From assembly GCA_021029095.1 (NCBI GenBank), contig JAJOHG010000024.1, positions 310,001 through 374,000 on the forward strand: a stretch of 64,000 nt of DNA. Direction: 5' to 3'. Positions 1 to 10,957 of the stretch are shown here, piece by piece. The number at the start of each line of letters is the position of its first letter. Within the stretch, counting starts at the first letter, position 1. The stretch is from Phellopilus nigrolimitatus (taxonomy: Eukaryota; Basidiomycota; Agaricomycetes; Hymenochaetales; Hymenochaetaceae). The translations under genes and the position numbers were made by a program. The notes under the pieces are model-generated. The model saw only the letters and a program-made list of their open reading frames with translations, was not told the origin of the DNA and ran no database searches.

Positions 1-6
1 ATCGCC

Positions 7-1514
7 ATGTTTCCCTCACGAGTACGAGTGGTCCGCATCACTGCCGCAGCTGCCGCCTTGCGCGGTAGGGTTACTCGACCTAATGCCTTACGGGTACTTT
101 TAGAAGAGATCGGGAGCGCCGTACAAGCAAAGTTGGCCTTTCAGAAAGGCTTCGCATCGCTCCCAGACGATATCCTAGCCCTGGTGTTTGAAAGTTTCTG
201 TATCGGCACATGCCCGAGAGAACCCCTCGTCCTTTCGCACGTCTGCCGTCGCTTTCGGAAGATAGCATTAAAGCTACCCCGAATATGGTCCACTATCAGC
301 CTCACATCCAAGAGATCCCCAGAACTTTTGGAATGCTTTCTTTCACGAAGTAAGAATGTCGGGCTTTACTTGAAGATCTCCCCAGGGTCCCCCGAGCACT
401 TATTAACCTTAATCACCAACGAGTCACTCTCATCTCGTTGGCAGACATTCGACTTCGACATTACCAAATTCAACCTTCAGAAAAAAGCCAAGATCGTCGA
501 GTTTTTTGACCAAACATTCTCTTTACTCGAAAGCGTCAGCCTGTACTATGACTATCATCTTGTAGAGTCATACGAAAAGCTACCCAATCCCGATTTATCT
601 TGGAGGATGCCAAAGCTTCGAAATTTATCACTGTACAACATCATCCCTAGCTCTCCGTCTGAAAATCGTCTTACCTCTTGCGAAATTCCTTCGTTTCTGC
701 AATACATCGCTTGGTCGTAGTTGACCATGCTAGGTTGCTCGATTTCCTGAAACTGTCGCCCAATTTGAAATGCCTTACCCTTCGTTTTGCACACTTCTCG
801 TTCGGGACCCCCTCTACCACCCTCTCGAATACCAATGTCGCGGTTCTTCCTAATCTCCAATCTTTCTCCCTCGAGGTCTTTGGTAGGGAATGGGCCCTCG
901 AGGTCTTTGATAGGGAACGGGCTGTCGATGGATTCCGGAATTTGATGGATCATATGGATTTTCCTGCTCTTTCAAAACTCACTGCAACACTCTATCTCAG
1001 ACAATCCGATTTGGTCCTGTCAACTTCTAAGCCTGGCGACGAATGGGTCGACTCCGTCTTATTTCATTACATACGCGGTGCGATCGAGCGCCCGCGTTAC
1101 CCGGTTTTACAAGACCTAACGCTCGTAATCCCGAGGGATAGAACTGCAGGACTCGGATCGCCTCTTTTAAATATCGACAAGCTCGCCCCTTCCCTGAAGC
1201 ATTTGACCATCGATGTCGAGCGGGTCGTGTCTCCCCAGCTATGCTGGGAACCATGCTGGGAGGGTCCCTATCCGCGGCTGCGTACGCTCACGATCAGAGG
1301 GGTGAGCTTGCTCTGCGTGACGTTTGTGAAACATTTGATAAACTGCCGCGACGGGATGTGTCCGGAGACATTTGAAAGGCTCGAGATCGCGGGATGCTGG
1401 GTGCCTGATTTGTATATACTGGAGAAGGCGTTGCCGAAGGAGAAGTTCTGCCTCCTGGAACGCGCACCGCGGTTTAAACCAGATTTCCGCAAGACATTTT
1501 TTGATTTTTCCTAG
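7..1514 (+). pseudogene. F-box/LRR-like protein, frameshifted copy
   Basis: The first part (7-720) carries an F-box near residue 52 (LPDDILALVFESFC, then LSHVCRRFRKIAL). F-box proteins of this type normally link substrates to SKP1-cullin ubiquitin ligases. The second part (about 690-1514) continues the leucine-rich body (LKLSPNLKCLTLRF) and ends with the paralog C-terminal pattern LEKALPKEKF. The two halves lie in different frames. By alignment with the paralog at 5934-7633 the switch falls near 683-695, with no plausible intron between them. The codon upstream of the first ATG is also open, so the gene may start before the window. It is a pseudogene or a single-base sequence error; the rest of the reading frame is well kept, which suggests recent damage. 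Confidence 0.7.
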
Positions 1515-1829
1515 GGACGTATGCGAGGTGAGATCTCGAGCTCCCTTCAATTCTGATTCTACTGACTATCCTTCTCATTTCCCATCTTCAGTTATTTTCT
1601 ACCCTGACTCTCGTTCGTCGGCGATTTTGACACAGTTAGTCCAAGCGTGGAAGATGTATTGTAAAATAAAAGGCGCCGGGGGTCTAAAGCGGGTGCCGGG
1701 AATCCTACGTAGCGGTCATTGGCTGAAGCAGACGCCATAGGATTCTTTCGAAGTATTTCTATTTGTCACAGATGTATGTTATATGCTGCCTGCCTGTCAT
1801 CATTTCCCCCCTTTTCGTCCTGGAATCAA
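1515..1829. other. intergenic, 3' sides of two convergent genes
   Basis: This lies between the end of the F-box copy on the plus strand and the end of CCT3 on the minus strand. The only open frames are short and cross the CCT3 terminal exon out of frame. I see no gene, RNA or repeat in it. Confidence 0.5.
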
Positions 1830-3805
1830 TCAGCCCTCCATCTCCTCGGGTGGCGGGCCCTGCTGCTCCTGCCCCTGCTGTGGCCGCTCCTTGCGCACGG
1901 CCTGCACGACGTCGTCGACGCGGAGGAGCATGCGTGCGGCCTCGATGGCCGTTTTGAGAATTTGGACCTGCATGAGAAAATGTGATGTTAGATTATATTG
2001 AGACGGACGGAAGGAAAGGACAAGAGAACCTTAACGCTGGCGGACTCGTAGAGCCCGTAGGTTTTCATATCGGCGGGCTTGCCAGTGTCACCGTTGATGC
2101 CCCAGGAGTGCTCGCCGGCGGCGTGTTTTGCCTGCACAAAGGGTGTAAGAGACGTCCATTCAAATGAGAAAAAAAAAAGTAGGCGTACGCGTAGCTCAGT
2201 GAGGACCCTGATGGCGTTACCGCCCGCGTTCTGGACGAGAGTGCGGGGGATAACCTCCATGGCGTCCGCGACGGCACGGAAGGGCCAGCCCTCGACGCCC
2301 GTGATGCTGCGCGCCTTCACATGGAGCGCAACGCTGACGGCCATCTCGGTCGCGCCGCCGCCGGGCGCGAGGCGGGGGTTGAAGACGGCGTTGCGCGCGA
2401 CGGCCATGGCGTCCGCGAGGTTGCGGTCGATCTCGTTGAGGATGTCCTTGGACGGCCCGCGGAGGAGGATGGTGCACGCCTTCGGGCGGTCGCACTCGGT
2501 GAGGAAGGTGAAGTACTCGTCGCCGATCTTCTCGACGTTGAAGAGCCCGCACCGCGTGCCGACGTCCGCATCGCGCAGGTCCTCGACGCGGTTGACGATC
2601 GTCGCACCGACCGCGCGCGCGATGCGGTTGTTGTCCGACTTGCGCACGCGGCGCAGGGCGGTGATGTCCGCCTTGAGCAGGTAGTGCTGCGCGAGGTCCG
2701 ACACGCCCTTCTCCGTGAAGACGAGATCCGGCTTGAACTCGATGATCTTGTCGCAGAGCGCCTTGACCTGCTCCTCCTCGATCTGCAGGACGCGGTTCCA
2801 GTCGTCCGCCTGGCTAATCTCGATGTTCGTCTGGCTCTCGCCCTTTTTGTATTCGAGCGGGCAGTCGAGCAAGACGATACGCGGGCGCGCGATGCGGCGG
2901 CGCATCTTCGGGTGCGTGACGTCCTTGTTGAGCATGACGCCCGCGAGCACGCGCGAGTCCTCGATCTCACCGCCAGGTACCTTCTCGACGCGCGCGTAGC
3001 GCTTGATGTCGACGGTCGTCGGCACGCCGGCGTCGTCGCTCTGCGCAACGGTGCGTACGGCCTGCAGAGCCAGACGGCACATGAGCTCGGACCAGCGCAC
3101 GACGAACTTCGTCCCGATGGAGGTCTTAATGAGCGCGAGCATGTCGTCGTCGCTCGCTGTGTCGATGGGGATCGAGATGCGGTCGATGACGTCGAGCGCG
3201 GCGGACAGGGCCTTGTTGAAGGCGGAGATGATGACTACGGGGTGTATGCTGCGTTCGAGCTGCGGGAGGGATTGTGCGAGGATCTCGCCGGCTGCCTGGA
3301 TGTGAGTATTTGGCGTTGATAGACTAGACGCGACACGCACCAAGAATAATGACACTCGTCGTGCCGTCGCCGCACTCCTCGTCCTGCGTCCTGCTGAGCT
3401 CGATCATGTTCTTCGCAGCGGGATGGGCGACGTCGATCTCGCGCAAAATAGCATTTCCGTCGTTCGTGAGCCTGAGGAAAAAACGGCGCATAAGTCCAGG
3501 CAGGTCGCGTTCGTGCAGCGGATGCGACTCACAGGATGCCGCCCATCGGATCGAGTATCATTTTGAGCATGGCTTTCGGACCAAGACATGTTCGTATCAC
3601 GTCTGCGACTGTCTGAAAGAGCATGGGTCAGTAGCGTCTCGATACCCGACGTGCGTACGCACTTTTGCTGCCGTTATGTTAGAAACCTGTGCTTTGCGGC
3701 CAGACTGCCGCTCCGGCGCAGTGTCTGTCGATATCCTCATTAGCGGAATCCAAGAGTCAGGTCAAGCGACATACTCATTACAAAGACGGGCGTTTGTCCC
3801 GACAT
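1830..3805 (-). CDS. CCT3: T-complex protein 1 subunit gamma (chaperonin CCT3)
   Basis: This is one of eight subunits of the cytosolic TRiC/CCT chaperonin, which folds actin, tubulin and many WD-repeat proteins using ATP. Seven exons join in frame to 548 residues, the usual length: 3775-3805, 3663-3724, 3533-3612, 3341-3471, 2189-3291, 2030-2131 and 1830-1967. Visible family signatures are [17 protein letters not shown] near the start, [23 protein letters not shown], the ATP-site motif [19 protein letters not shown] and [10 protein letters not shown] near the end. The first exon encodes only ten residues plus one base. The tail is Gln/Pro-rich ([16 protein letters not shown]). Base composition is strongly GC-rich in the long exon, typical of a highly expressed fungal gene. 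It is transcribed away from ATG101 from a shared 428-bp region. The identification is firm. Confidence 0.96.
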
Positions 3806-4233
3806 TTTTTTTAGATTCGTGCAGGAGGGAGGAGAAAAGGTGCTGAACGCGTCGGTGCGCGCAAAACGCGAGTTAGAGAGCTTGCGGTCGTCACAGATTC
3901 GCCTTTTATGGGATGCATTCGTCACGACAGGTTTTCACAGAACTGATTTCTTCACCAAGACGGCTCACGCCAATTCTGTCGTGCTCAAGATTATGTACAT
4001 AGAGCACAGTACCATAGATACCTGAAATAAAGCAGAAATCTGGAAAGAGATTGGATTTTTTGACTTGATTGTATTATTCCTATCCGAGCTTTGGAAGGGT
4101 TAGTCCCATTTCGGGTATAATCTGGGTTTGGAAACTCAAAACAGTGTATTACATACACGTGTCACGCTGTCGAATCGCCTTGTATGTATGCGTGCCATCT
4201 CGACCACTCTTCGTCCCCGACCACGACCACGAC
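3806..4233. promoter_or_regulatory. shared upstream region of CCT3 and ATG101
   Basis: The two start codons point away from each other with 428 bp between them, so this stretch must hold both promoters. I see no clear TATA box at a standard distance, and short open frames here have no family features. The bidirectional role is inferred from gene orientation only. Confidence 0.5.
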
Positions 4234-5150
4234 ATGGATAGCGCGCAGCCCATAATCACTATAGACCTCGTAACTAAGAATCGCTTATCTCTCTTCGACT
4301 CCGTCGCTGATCAGAAATTGCGCAGGTCCTGGACAGGCTCCTGACGAAGGACGTGCTCAAAGCCGTCTTGCACGCCATCCTCTTCCACAGGCTCTTTGGC
4401 ACCATCAAGCCGCAGACCATGGAGGTGCTCGACGTCACGATGGTATTTCTAAATCCATACAAAACTCAGGCCCTTTTGATGAAATGGACTGACGCGTGGC
4501 GTCGGCCAGCCGGGGATCCGGGACGCGCAGACGGAGCAGCTCGTCGAGGACAAGGTCGACGCGTTCTGGAAGGGTATCGAGAGCGGCGCAAACAAGTCCG
4601 GGAAGGTGCGTCCACGTCGTTTCCTGTCATTGTTGGGTTTTCTCTTATTTCCCCCATAGATCACGGTCACCTTCGCGGAGCGCCGGCCGAAGAAGACGTG
4701 GTTCTCCATGGGCGAGGTCAGTCCCCCGCTGCACTTTCTACGATGCCGCGCTGATCGGTGTACGTGCCTTAGGAGGAAATACCCTGGGAGAAATGGTACG
4801 CTTCCTGCTCCTTTTTCGGCTGCTTAGACTGAACAGATGTCTTTTCGCAGGGTCATAAACGCAGAAGTACGCCAACCAACGACCGAACGCGGTGCGCATT
4901 CTCCTCCCCTCTCCCTGTCGTTGCTGACACCCATACATATACAACCTCGACTCCGGAAACAGAACGCCAGACATTCAACAGCACGCTCTCCTCCTCGCTC
5001 TCCGCCGCCCTGCGCACCATCCTTGCGCACACCGCCTCCGCGCGAGGCCGTGCGGCCGTCCCGCTCATCACTAACTCGTCAGGCGTCTCGCCTTTCCCTT
5101 TCACCATCGCCGTGCGCGTCGCGGGCGCTTCCGTGGAGGCTCAAGCTTGA
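4234..5150 (+). CDS. ATG101: autophagy-related protein 101 (ATG101, HORMA-fold subunit of the Atg1 complex)
   Basis: ATG101 stabilises ATG13 in the Atg1/ULK kinase complex that starts autophagosome formation; it replaces the budding-yeast Atg29/Atg31 pair in most fungi. Seven small exons join in frame to 185 residues: 4234-4269, 4326-4442, 4510-4605, 4660-4716, 4773-4795, 4851-4891 and 4963-5150. Family hallmarks are VLHAILFHR with IKPQTMEVLDVT early on, the ITVTF strand, and the WF-type finger region KKTWFSMG followed by EEIPWEKW. The C-terminal half carries FPFTIAV. The length is close to that of other fungal ATG101 proteins. No single open frame shows the gene; it appears only after splicing. 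One exon has just 23 nt. Confidence 0.92.
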
Positions 5151-5933
5151 GAGGATCAGGGATCCCAGAGGTATAAGCTTTTGAGCTCGGGGTTACGATA
5201 TGGGGAGATGTGCGCTGGCGAGCGCACTCAAGATTGCGTTCCTATGGTCTGCCGTGCCCGGGCTCTCTTGCTCCACTATCGGGTAACGCGGGCGTCAGCG
5301 ACAGGGACCCCGGAAAGTCAATCGACGCTGGCGTGCATTTGGGGCAGTGCATCCCTCGCCAGGCTACTTGCCTCGATCTGCGATGACCTCTGGGCTTCAT
5401 TGCTCAGGACGATTAAGGGTGTTTGGCTTAGTCCAGATCCTCAACTCAGCCATTTCTTCATGAAGTCGCCCACAGGCCAGCTGACCGAGGAGATGGAAGA
5501 CTGACTGATCGATACGTCGTAGCCGAAGGCAGACAGCATATAGCATACATTTGCGACAAATATAAATGCTTTGAAAGACTCCATGTCATCGGCCTCAGTC
5601 ATGTGCAAACGGCAATTTCTAATCAGCATATAATATCTTAAACATTCGATCAACGAGCGCAAAACGTATGGTAGCAACAGCATTTTCAAAGACTTCGACC
5701 AACATCGGTAATGGGAATACACTGGACGTCAACTAGCCCCTCCCCCCCCCCCCCCCCCCCCCCCCCCCCATCGAGGAATATACATACGTTTGAAAGCATG
5801 AGCATTCCAAGAAACCACAGACTCTCGACGACCTTCTAGTTTCTGAATCAATTGAGATTGGAATAATAATGCAGCGGAAAGCGCAGATGCTAATAAGTGA
5901 ACAGGGAGTATTCATCGTTGAACTTACCTACTT
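5151..5933. other. intergenic with a long C homopolymer
   Basis: I see no supported gene between ATG101 and the F-box gene. The longest minus-strand frame (5441-5722) has no recognisable motif. A 28-base C run lies at 5742-5769. The segment from about 5852 onward belongs to a segmental duplication shared with about 16695. Confidence 0.5.
5742..5769. repeat. poly(C) tract, 28 bases
   Basis: This is an uninterrupted run of 28 cytosines, read as G on the minus strand. It is the only homopolymer of this length in the window. Such runs are prone to length error in sequencing and can form G-quadruplex structures on the G strand. Confidence 0.95.
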
Positions 5934-7633
5934 CTACCATCCAGTAAAATAATAGTAGTCATCCTCGTACTTCGGCGCGCGATCACGCCAACAGATCTTC
6001 GCCTTCGGAAGCACCTTCTCCAATTCCTCCAGGTCTAATTCAGGACATCCCGCGACTTCCAGCTTCTCGAAAGTGTTCCTCAATGGTCCGCCAGAGCGCT
6101 CTTGGCCAATCAGGTTGGTTATGTAGCCGTCATATAGATCGAATATTCTCCTCAGAGTAAGTGTGCGGAGATTTGGAACCGAGGGGTGAGCATTCAATGG
6201 ACAAGAAATGCACGGGGCGTCGATAGTGAGATGTTTAAGAGCCGGTGTCAGGTTGGAAATGCATTCTAGGGAACAGCCAGAAAAATACGGGCCAGAATCA
6301 TATTTCATCGCGCGAAGGAGTAGAGTGAGATCCTCCAACATTGGATAACGAGCTTCAGCGTGATCAGATTTGTCGTTTACGCGAAACAATACGTACTCGA
6401 TCCAGTCGCCTAAGGGTTGCTCCTCCCCGAGGTAAATTGCCGCTGTGAGCCGAGACAGAACAGGAAAGTCTATGTAGTTCAAAAGTTTTCGACAACCTTC
6501 AGCCTCCACTTCATCAAAGATTTTGAGCGATAACGATTCCAGATTTGAGAGTTTAGTGACACCAACAAGTGTTGTCTCTTCAGAGTCGATTTCAGGAAAC
6601 AAGACAAATTCGAATCTCAGCGAAAGATGCCTCAAGTTCGGTGTCGACCGGAAGAAGGATAGAAGTTGGAATGGATTGCCGATCGCTGGTACTGTATCGT
6701 ACGAAATGATCGACAAGTCGCAATGGGTAAGGGATGGCAAAAACAATCCGGGAATGATATTGTATGTTGTAAGGCTTCGAAGAATAGGCATATCCCATGT
6801 CGGACGTAACAGAGGCTGGTTTTCTTCCGACTCTGTGATATACTCGCGAGAACCGATGCTAAGGTGTTCAAGGCCGGGGAAGGACAATCTGTCGAAATGG
6901 TGAAGTAAATTTCTGATGAGCCTAGCTTTCAGCCAATCGCTGGTCGTCTTTGTGTTGAAAGTCAACGTCTGAAGACGCGACAAAACGGCCACGTTTGATA
7001 TCTTCTGGAAAAACGCTTCTGGGACTTCTCCAGAAATCTCTAAATCCAGCGCGGATGATTTACTCAGTGAGAGCCAGGTGTCCAGCTGGCCATGCGATTC
7101 GACTAAACGAAGATTGATGTTTGCCCAAATGCGAGGCAAGTGCAATGCGAGATTCCGAAAGCGACGAGAGACATGTGAGAGGATGACGGGAAATTTCATG
7201 CGTGCATCTTCATCGTCGACACAATTTGCACAAAAATATTCGAACACCAAGGATAGAACGTCATCGGGGAGTGAGTCGATGCCATCCTGCAAGACCAATG
7301 GATGCAGCTTGGATTGGATGACGTTCACGTTCTCTTCCGAGAGTTCCAATAGGTCATTAAGAACCGTCGTCAGCTTCTTGAGAGTTCGCAAAGCGGCCTT
7401 TCCTCGTGAGAGGGTATTTTTCAAGCTTCTGACGGACGGCTGCCTTTAACAATCGGCGTCCGTAGGCGAGCTCGAAGGACTCACTCCATAGTGCTGACGT
7501 AGAATCTGCCATCCTTCGCGTCTACCAGATCATCCAAGCACCCCTCAGAGAACATATGATCCACGGCGTCGTTCACGGCGTCATTCACGGCGACAGCTGC
7601 TGCGAAAAAGCGTGACCCTTGCGACGAAAGCAT
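5934..7633 (-). CDS. F-box/LRR-like protein (paralog A)
   Basis: Predicted to recruit substrates to an SCF ubiquitin ligase. Two exons, 7485-7633 and 5934-7428, with a 56-bp intron (GTGAGT to CAG) join in frame to about 547 residues. The short first exon begins MLSSQGSRFF and has the repeat VNDAVNDAVDHM. The same exon layout occurs in the paralogs at 16793 and 19099, which supports the start. The F-box (SLPDDVLSLVFEYFC, then LSHVSRRFRNLALHLPRIW) lies near residue 100. Leucine-rich segments follow, such as LRSLTTYNIIP and LRHLSLRF, and the protein ends with ELDLEELEKVLPKAK. It is nearly identical in architecture to the copy at 16793-18496. The substrate is unknown. Confidence 0.88.
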
Positions 7634-7803
7634 GGCGATGCAGAGGTGCCTCCACGCCCGCCTCCTTTCAGCAAGAGATTTTGTGGATCTGAAAGAGATC
7701 GATGCAGAAGTAATTCCCGTCTTCGAAAGCGCCAGGCTACTTTAGCGTAAGTTCGAAGAGAGAGTTGGCTTGTGGCGTTGCGGGATTGGCTAAAGACCGA
7801 CGT

Positions 7804-7809
7804 CACGTG
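7804..7809. promoter_or_regulatory. CACGTG E-box upstream of F-box paralog A
   Basis: This palindromic CACGTG lies 171 bp upstream of the start codon at 7633, inside the context GACGTCACGTGA. Paralogs at 18496 and 20771 have the same hexamer at 180 and 208 bp. CACGTG is the binding site of bHLH factors such as Cbf1/Pho4-type proteins; use here is inferred from the repeated position. Confidence 0.4.
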
Positions 7810-8216
7810 ATATAATAGAGGTCCAATTTTGATTTTTCTTCCTGTCAGCTTTGTTCGTATCTGCGTTCGCCCTTCACTACTGTCTCTTATAGGAGGACTG
7901 ACTGATACGCACAGGCCTACTTTATGCGGAGGCTTGAAGCAAGGCTCTACCGAAGTGTATATATTCACACGCTTGCGGAGGCTCGTGGAACAAGTTCTCG
8001 GAGGATCTAATTGGACTATATAACACGAATAAATCGAAGTTATGTGGCCTTTCCTAGCTGTAAACCATGCATCGGATTCCCTAGCTGCACCTCCGGTCAC
8101 TGGCGGGACTCGCCTCGTCGGAACCAGCCGTGGTTTTACGACTCATACGACTCATACGCATCGCCAAGACAATATTTACTCATGAGCAAAACAAGGATGA
8201 CAGATCCGAACGGGGC

Positions 8217-8287
8217 CAGTACTTTTCGTGCTGCGGCACACGGTCGCGCCAGAGGATCTTCATCTGCAACGCCTTCTTCAGAGCGCA
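8217..8287 (-). pseudogene. F-box gene 3'-end remnant
   Basis: On the minus strand this reads like the C-terminus of the F-box gene at 19099-20771: a leucine/lysine segment, then a pattern close to KILWRDRAP. The stop region and everything beyond about 70 bases are missing. Its position matches where the second F-box gene sits in copy B of the duplication, so it is the stump of a deleted copy. Confidence 0.65.
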
Positions 8288-8553
8288 ATCAGTCTGAACT
8301 CAAAGCTTGAAAGACAACTGAATGGCTTCACGAAAAACAACACTTTTGAACCAATGGCGTTTCGCGGTGTTTTTGGCTCATCCTTCCCTCCCAGACTTGT
8401 GCGGTTTCGTTGCGGAGCTTTATCTGAGTCTGGTGATCGACAGATATATAGTAGGGCGCGCTATCTTCCCGGCGCTCCGTCAAGACTCCTACATGTATAA
8501 GATAAAGCAGACATGACATGGCTCTAACTGCATCATATACAACCCAGTAAGAC

Positions 8554-9799
8554 AATGCCATTGATATCTGTCAATGAGCAAGGCCGCAGTCTTTTCTACG
8601 AGGACTCCGGCGTCCCCTTGGGTACAGAGGAGTCCTACACGACACTGATCGTAATACACGGGGCTTCGTTCCACGGAGGTAAGCTCTGAAAGAGTCCACA
8701 TAAGAGCCAGTTGCTGATCCACAGCACAGGCGTATTTAAACGCCTCCTTCCGCTCGCCCCACTGCATGCTATTCGGCTCGTCCTTGTCAACCGCCGAGAC
8801 TACCCCGGCTCCTCTCCGTACACCGATACCGACCTTGCGCAGATCAACGGCAACGACGCCATTGCGCACGACAATTTCCAGCGGGCACGAGGCATCGAGT
8901 TGGCCACCTTCGTTCGGTGCTTCGTGGAACTCGAAAAGGTCCCGCAAGCGTCGCCCGACGGAAAGAGCGGTGGCGTCTCCTTGACGGGCTGGTCGTCTGG
9001 GAACTTCTACACGCTGCCCCTACTTGCATACGCGGACTCCATTCCAGCAGAAACCAGAGAGGCGATCGCGCCGTTCCTCCGGTCTCTCATAATATTCGGT
9101 GAGTGTTATCCTCGGGTCCTTGTCGTCTAATGCGAACCTAGTCAACGGCACAGACCCTCCGCGCTCGCTTTTCGGGCTCAGCGTGCTGGAGCACGGCTTC
9201 GACATGCTGCACGACGCGTCGCTCACGCCTGCGGAGCGCGCCGAACGCTTCGCGCAGTTTTTTCAGCATATGGGTCGGCACATATTACACGCACCCGGAC
9301 CTCGCGTCGCGAGACGTCAGCGGCCTGCAGCTCATACCCGCCGAGGGGCTGCGTACTGCCACCACACTCGCGATGTCTGCCGACGATATGCGCGAGAGGT
9401 GAGATGGACCGCGGCGTTGGAGAGCAGCGAGGTCTCCGTGCGGCCGATTCTGCCTGCGACATACGCGGAGCAAGTGCGGCGCGCGCTGGTCGACGACAGG
9501 CTTGCGGCGTATTGGCCGCGGTGCGGCGTGGACGTTGTTCTGTGCGACAAAACAGTGTGGGTCGTTGTCGATGCCGTCTGGCGGCTGGAAAAGTTGCGAA
9601 AGATGGCAGATAAGGAAGGGATTAAGGGCAGGGCGTTTAGATCGCTGACGATCCCCGGCGCGAATCATTTTGTGAGTATTGTGCTCTGCAATGGCTTCTG
9701 TAGTTGTGCTGAATCCTTGTTTTCAAGCCCCACTGGGATGAGCCTGAAGCTACCGTGAAGTTTTTCGCAGATGTGCTCGGTAATGACGATAAACGTTGA
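8554..9799 (+). pseudogene. alpha/beta-hydrolase fold protein, with two frame disruptions
   Basis: The protein begins MPLISVNEQGRSLFYEDSG and shows the oxyanion-loop HGASFHG and the nucleophile elbow GWSSGN. It ends with IPGANHF, then PHWDEPEATVKFFADVLG after a last intron (about 9673-9729). Introns also fall near 8680-8725 and 9098-9142. Serine in GWSSGN and histidine in GANHF fit a catalytic triad. Between about 9258 and 9400 the conserved reading (WVGTYYTHPDLASRD onward) lies one frame away from both flanks. The first switch sits in a run of six T at 9258-9263 and the second near 9395-9410. No splice sites explain this. It is either a recent pseudogene or two compensating sequence errors. 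Substrate unknown. Confidence 0.7.
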
Positions 9800-10957
9800 A
9801 TCCGGGCCTTTGAAGAAGCGAAAGAAGGACACAATCCACGGCATTTAATCCCAGAATCAGTTCTAAATAGTTTTGACATGTGTCTTTTTTTGATTATTCC
9901 ACAATTGACATGGTCTTGCGTCGTGAGGAAATTTACTGCCGAAACCCTGGTCGTCTTTGTGTTGAAAGTCAACGTCTGAAGACGCGACGAAAAGGCCACA
10001 TTTGATATCTTCTGGGAAAACGTTTCTGGGACTTCTCCGGAGATCTCTAAATCAAGCGCGGATGATTTACTTCTTGAGAGCCAGGTATCCAGCTCGCCAT
10101 GGTCACGGTGTAGGTACTACATAGAAGGCTGTTGTCAGGCTACCCCGAGAATATTCATTGGTGGATGTATATGAATTTCTGGTACGATCCTCCCGTCTTG
10201 CAATTAATGTTTCCAGCTAGACAAGCGAGAATTTCTGCAGAAGCGCAGTCAATCTGGATTCAAAGCGTCAGATACGATTGAATGGCTTCACGAAACTCGA
10301 CACTTATTGACCCCACGCGGGAGGCCTCTGACGCGTCGAAGATGAATAGAATTGTTATTGCTGCATGGCCCACGCCTAACAGAAGAATTCGAAGGGTAAT
10401 ACTCACGTTAGATGTCACGTGCGAGACCAAGGCGATGGAAATTTGAGGAAAGTGAATATCTTCTTTTCCTGTCAGGCTGCTGCTACGTCTAACATTCAGC
10501 GAGACCCACGATAGTGTTATTAGAACGGCTATCTGTTATATTTGTTGGATTTTCGTCTTCGTGGCGCTTGCGATGACTACGAAAAAGTATCCAAGTATAT
10601 CGTATAACCCGTAGTAAACGCGCGAGAGACGCTCGAGTGCGCATACATGCTGTTTATCACTACGAAAATTGTTTGAACTCCGATTACGCCAAACACAATC
10701 AAATAAATCTCGCCACATCAAGCTCACATAAGCATATAATCTCAACAATATGCGTACTGTTTTGTGCTGCTCATGAGGATTTCAAGTCAAAGCAGATATC
10801 AAGGTGATTGTGGCGTGGAATGCGGGCGTGAGAACTGCTTATGTCACATGATGTTCCAACTTCTATGTTGAGTTTCGCTTCGCACCTTGTTGTACCTCAC
10901 CTTGTGCTTGTGCAGAGCATCGACCTTTCGACACAAAGTTAGACTCCTAAGATTCAA
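9800..10957. other. intergenic with F-box debris
   Basis: This contains the F-box fragment at 9946-10102. A plus-strand block near 10235-10310 resembles 8280-8350, the region next to the other F-box stump. A CACGTG lies at 10416-10421, upstream of the gene at 10958. I see no intact gene. Confidence 0.55.
9946..10102 (-). pseudogene. internal fragment of an F-box/LRR gene
   Basis: The minus strand reads LDLEISGEVPE, then KISNVA and SRLQTLTFNTKTT, matching residues just after the F-box in the gene at 5934-7633 (DNA about 6943-7095). Both ends are abrupt and there is no F-box or C-terminus. It is a roughly 157-bp relic of the same subfamily. Confidence 0.8.

Larger units (their letters stand above)
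5852..8290. repeat. segmental duplication, copy A
   Basis: This stretch matches about 16695-19190 in the same orientation. It covers the whole F-box gene 5934-7633, its upstream region with the CACGTG element, and the decayed 3' end of a second F-box gene (about 8217-8287). In copy B that second gene is complete. The copies match closely over the coding part and more loosely upstream, so the duplication is not brand new. Boundaries were judged by eye to within some tens of bases. Confidence 0.85.
7634..8553. other. upstream region of F-box paralog A plus duplicated remnants
   Basis: The first 580 or so bases are the upstream region shared with 18497-19060, including the CACGTG element at 7804-7809. 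The rest holds an F-box 3'-end remnant (8217-8287) and the short leader before the hydrolase gene. The several open frames here are not conserved between the two copies of the duplication, so I do not call them genes. Confidence 0.6.

Noticed and set aside
2317..3319. Long open frames on both strands overlapping CCT3 (for example 2321-3319 plus, 2317-3048 minus)
   Set aside because: They are shadows of the GC-rich CCT3 exon; their products are Arg/Ala/Asp-biased and show no motifs.
5441..5722. Minus-strand frame of 93 codons between ATG101 and the F-box gene
   Set aside because: No motif and no homologous frame in duplication copy B; best seen as chance.
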